This document shows, piece by piece, positions 12,882 through 12,967 of a stretch of DNA of 12,967 nt. Below the pieces are notes generated by a model, which made no database searches, was not told the DNA's origin, and was given only the letters and a program-made list of their open reading frames with translations. This DNA comes from DATJIG01 sp035493495 (lineage in GTDB: Bacteria > Pseudomonadota > Alphaproteobacteria > SMXQ01): positions 1-12,967 of the forward strand of contig DATJIG010000197.1 of the NCBI GenBank assembly GCA_035493495.1, read 5' to 3'. The translations under genes and the position numbers were made by a program. Within the stretch, counting starts at the first letter, position 1. Every line of letters begins with the position of its first letter.

Positions 12882-12967
12882 CGTGGTCTCCCCATCGGAT
12901 GGTTCTCCGCCCAGGGACGCACAGACGGAGTCGCTCTGCTGCCGAGCCACTCTCGGGTGTTTCGCGC
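12882..12967. other. Upstream region of the RTX-like gene, to window end
   Basis: It holds the RBS of the RTX-like gene (GGGGAG on the minus strand, about 12888-12893) and presumably its promoter. No other gene or clear promoter box is visible in these 86 bases. Confidence 0.4.

Overview
The window is GC-rich DNA, most consistent with an alphaproteobacterium of the Bradyrhizobium/Rhizobiales or Rhodospirillales type. This rests on codon use, on families of extracytoplasmic solute-binding proteins and amidohydrolases common in those groups, and on small palindromic intergenic repeats. The organism is inferred, not proven.

Layout. (1) Positions 1-1423 hold little classical coding sequence: the 3' end of an unrecognised gene (1-90, +), two very small probable membrane proteins with good ribosome binding sites (310-441 and 515-628, +), a 49-bp direct repeat bracketing them, several hairpins, and a stretch from 740 to about 1250 with no convincing gene. 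(2) Positions 1424-10546 carry eight minus-strand genes. In transcription order these are two amidohydrolase-2 paralogues, an Asp/Glu racemase / maleate isomerase-like protein, two tandem TctC-type solute-binding proteins, a short-chain dehydrogenase, a bicupin related to gentisate dioxygenases, and a third TctC-type protein. Several gaps contain palindromic repeats. (3) A fourth TctC-type gene (10793-11833, +) diverges from the block across a 246-bp intergenic region. (4) A convergent minus-strand gene (11892-12881) encodes an RTX-like, probably calcium-binding secreted protein with nine units of about 28 residues.

Working model (inference). The minus-strand block looks like a catabolic island for an aromatic or heteroaromatic acid. 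Periplasmic TctC-type proteins would capture carboxylates. Amidohydrolase-2 proteins would decarboxylate or hydrolyse, the SDR would do redox chemistry, the bicupin would cleave a ring, and the isomerase-like protein would handle a cis-dicarboxylate product such as maleate. No TctA/TctB membrane subunits and no transcriptional regulator are in the window. The points most worth follow-up are the loss of the conserved metal-site Asp in one amidohydrolase of the pair, the microprotein locus with its hairpin, and the four partnerless solute-binding proteins, three sharing a cysteine pair.
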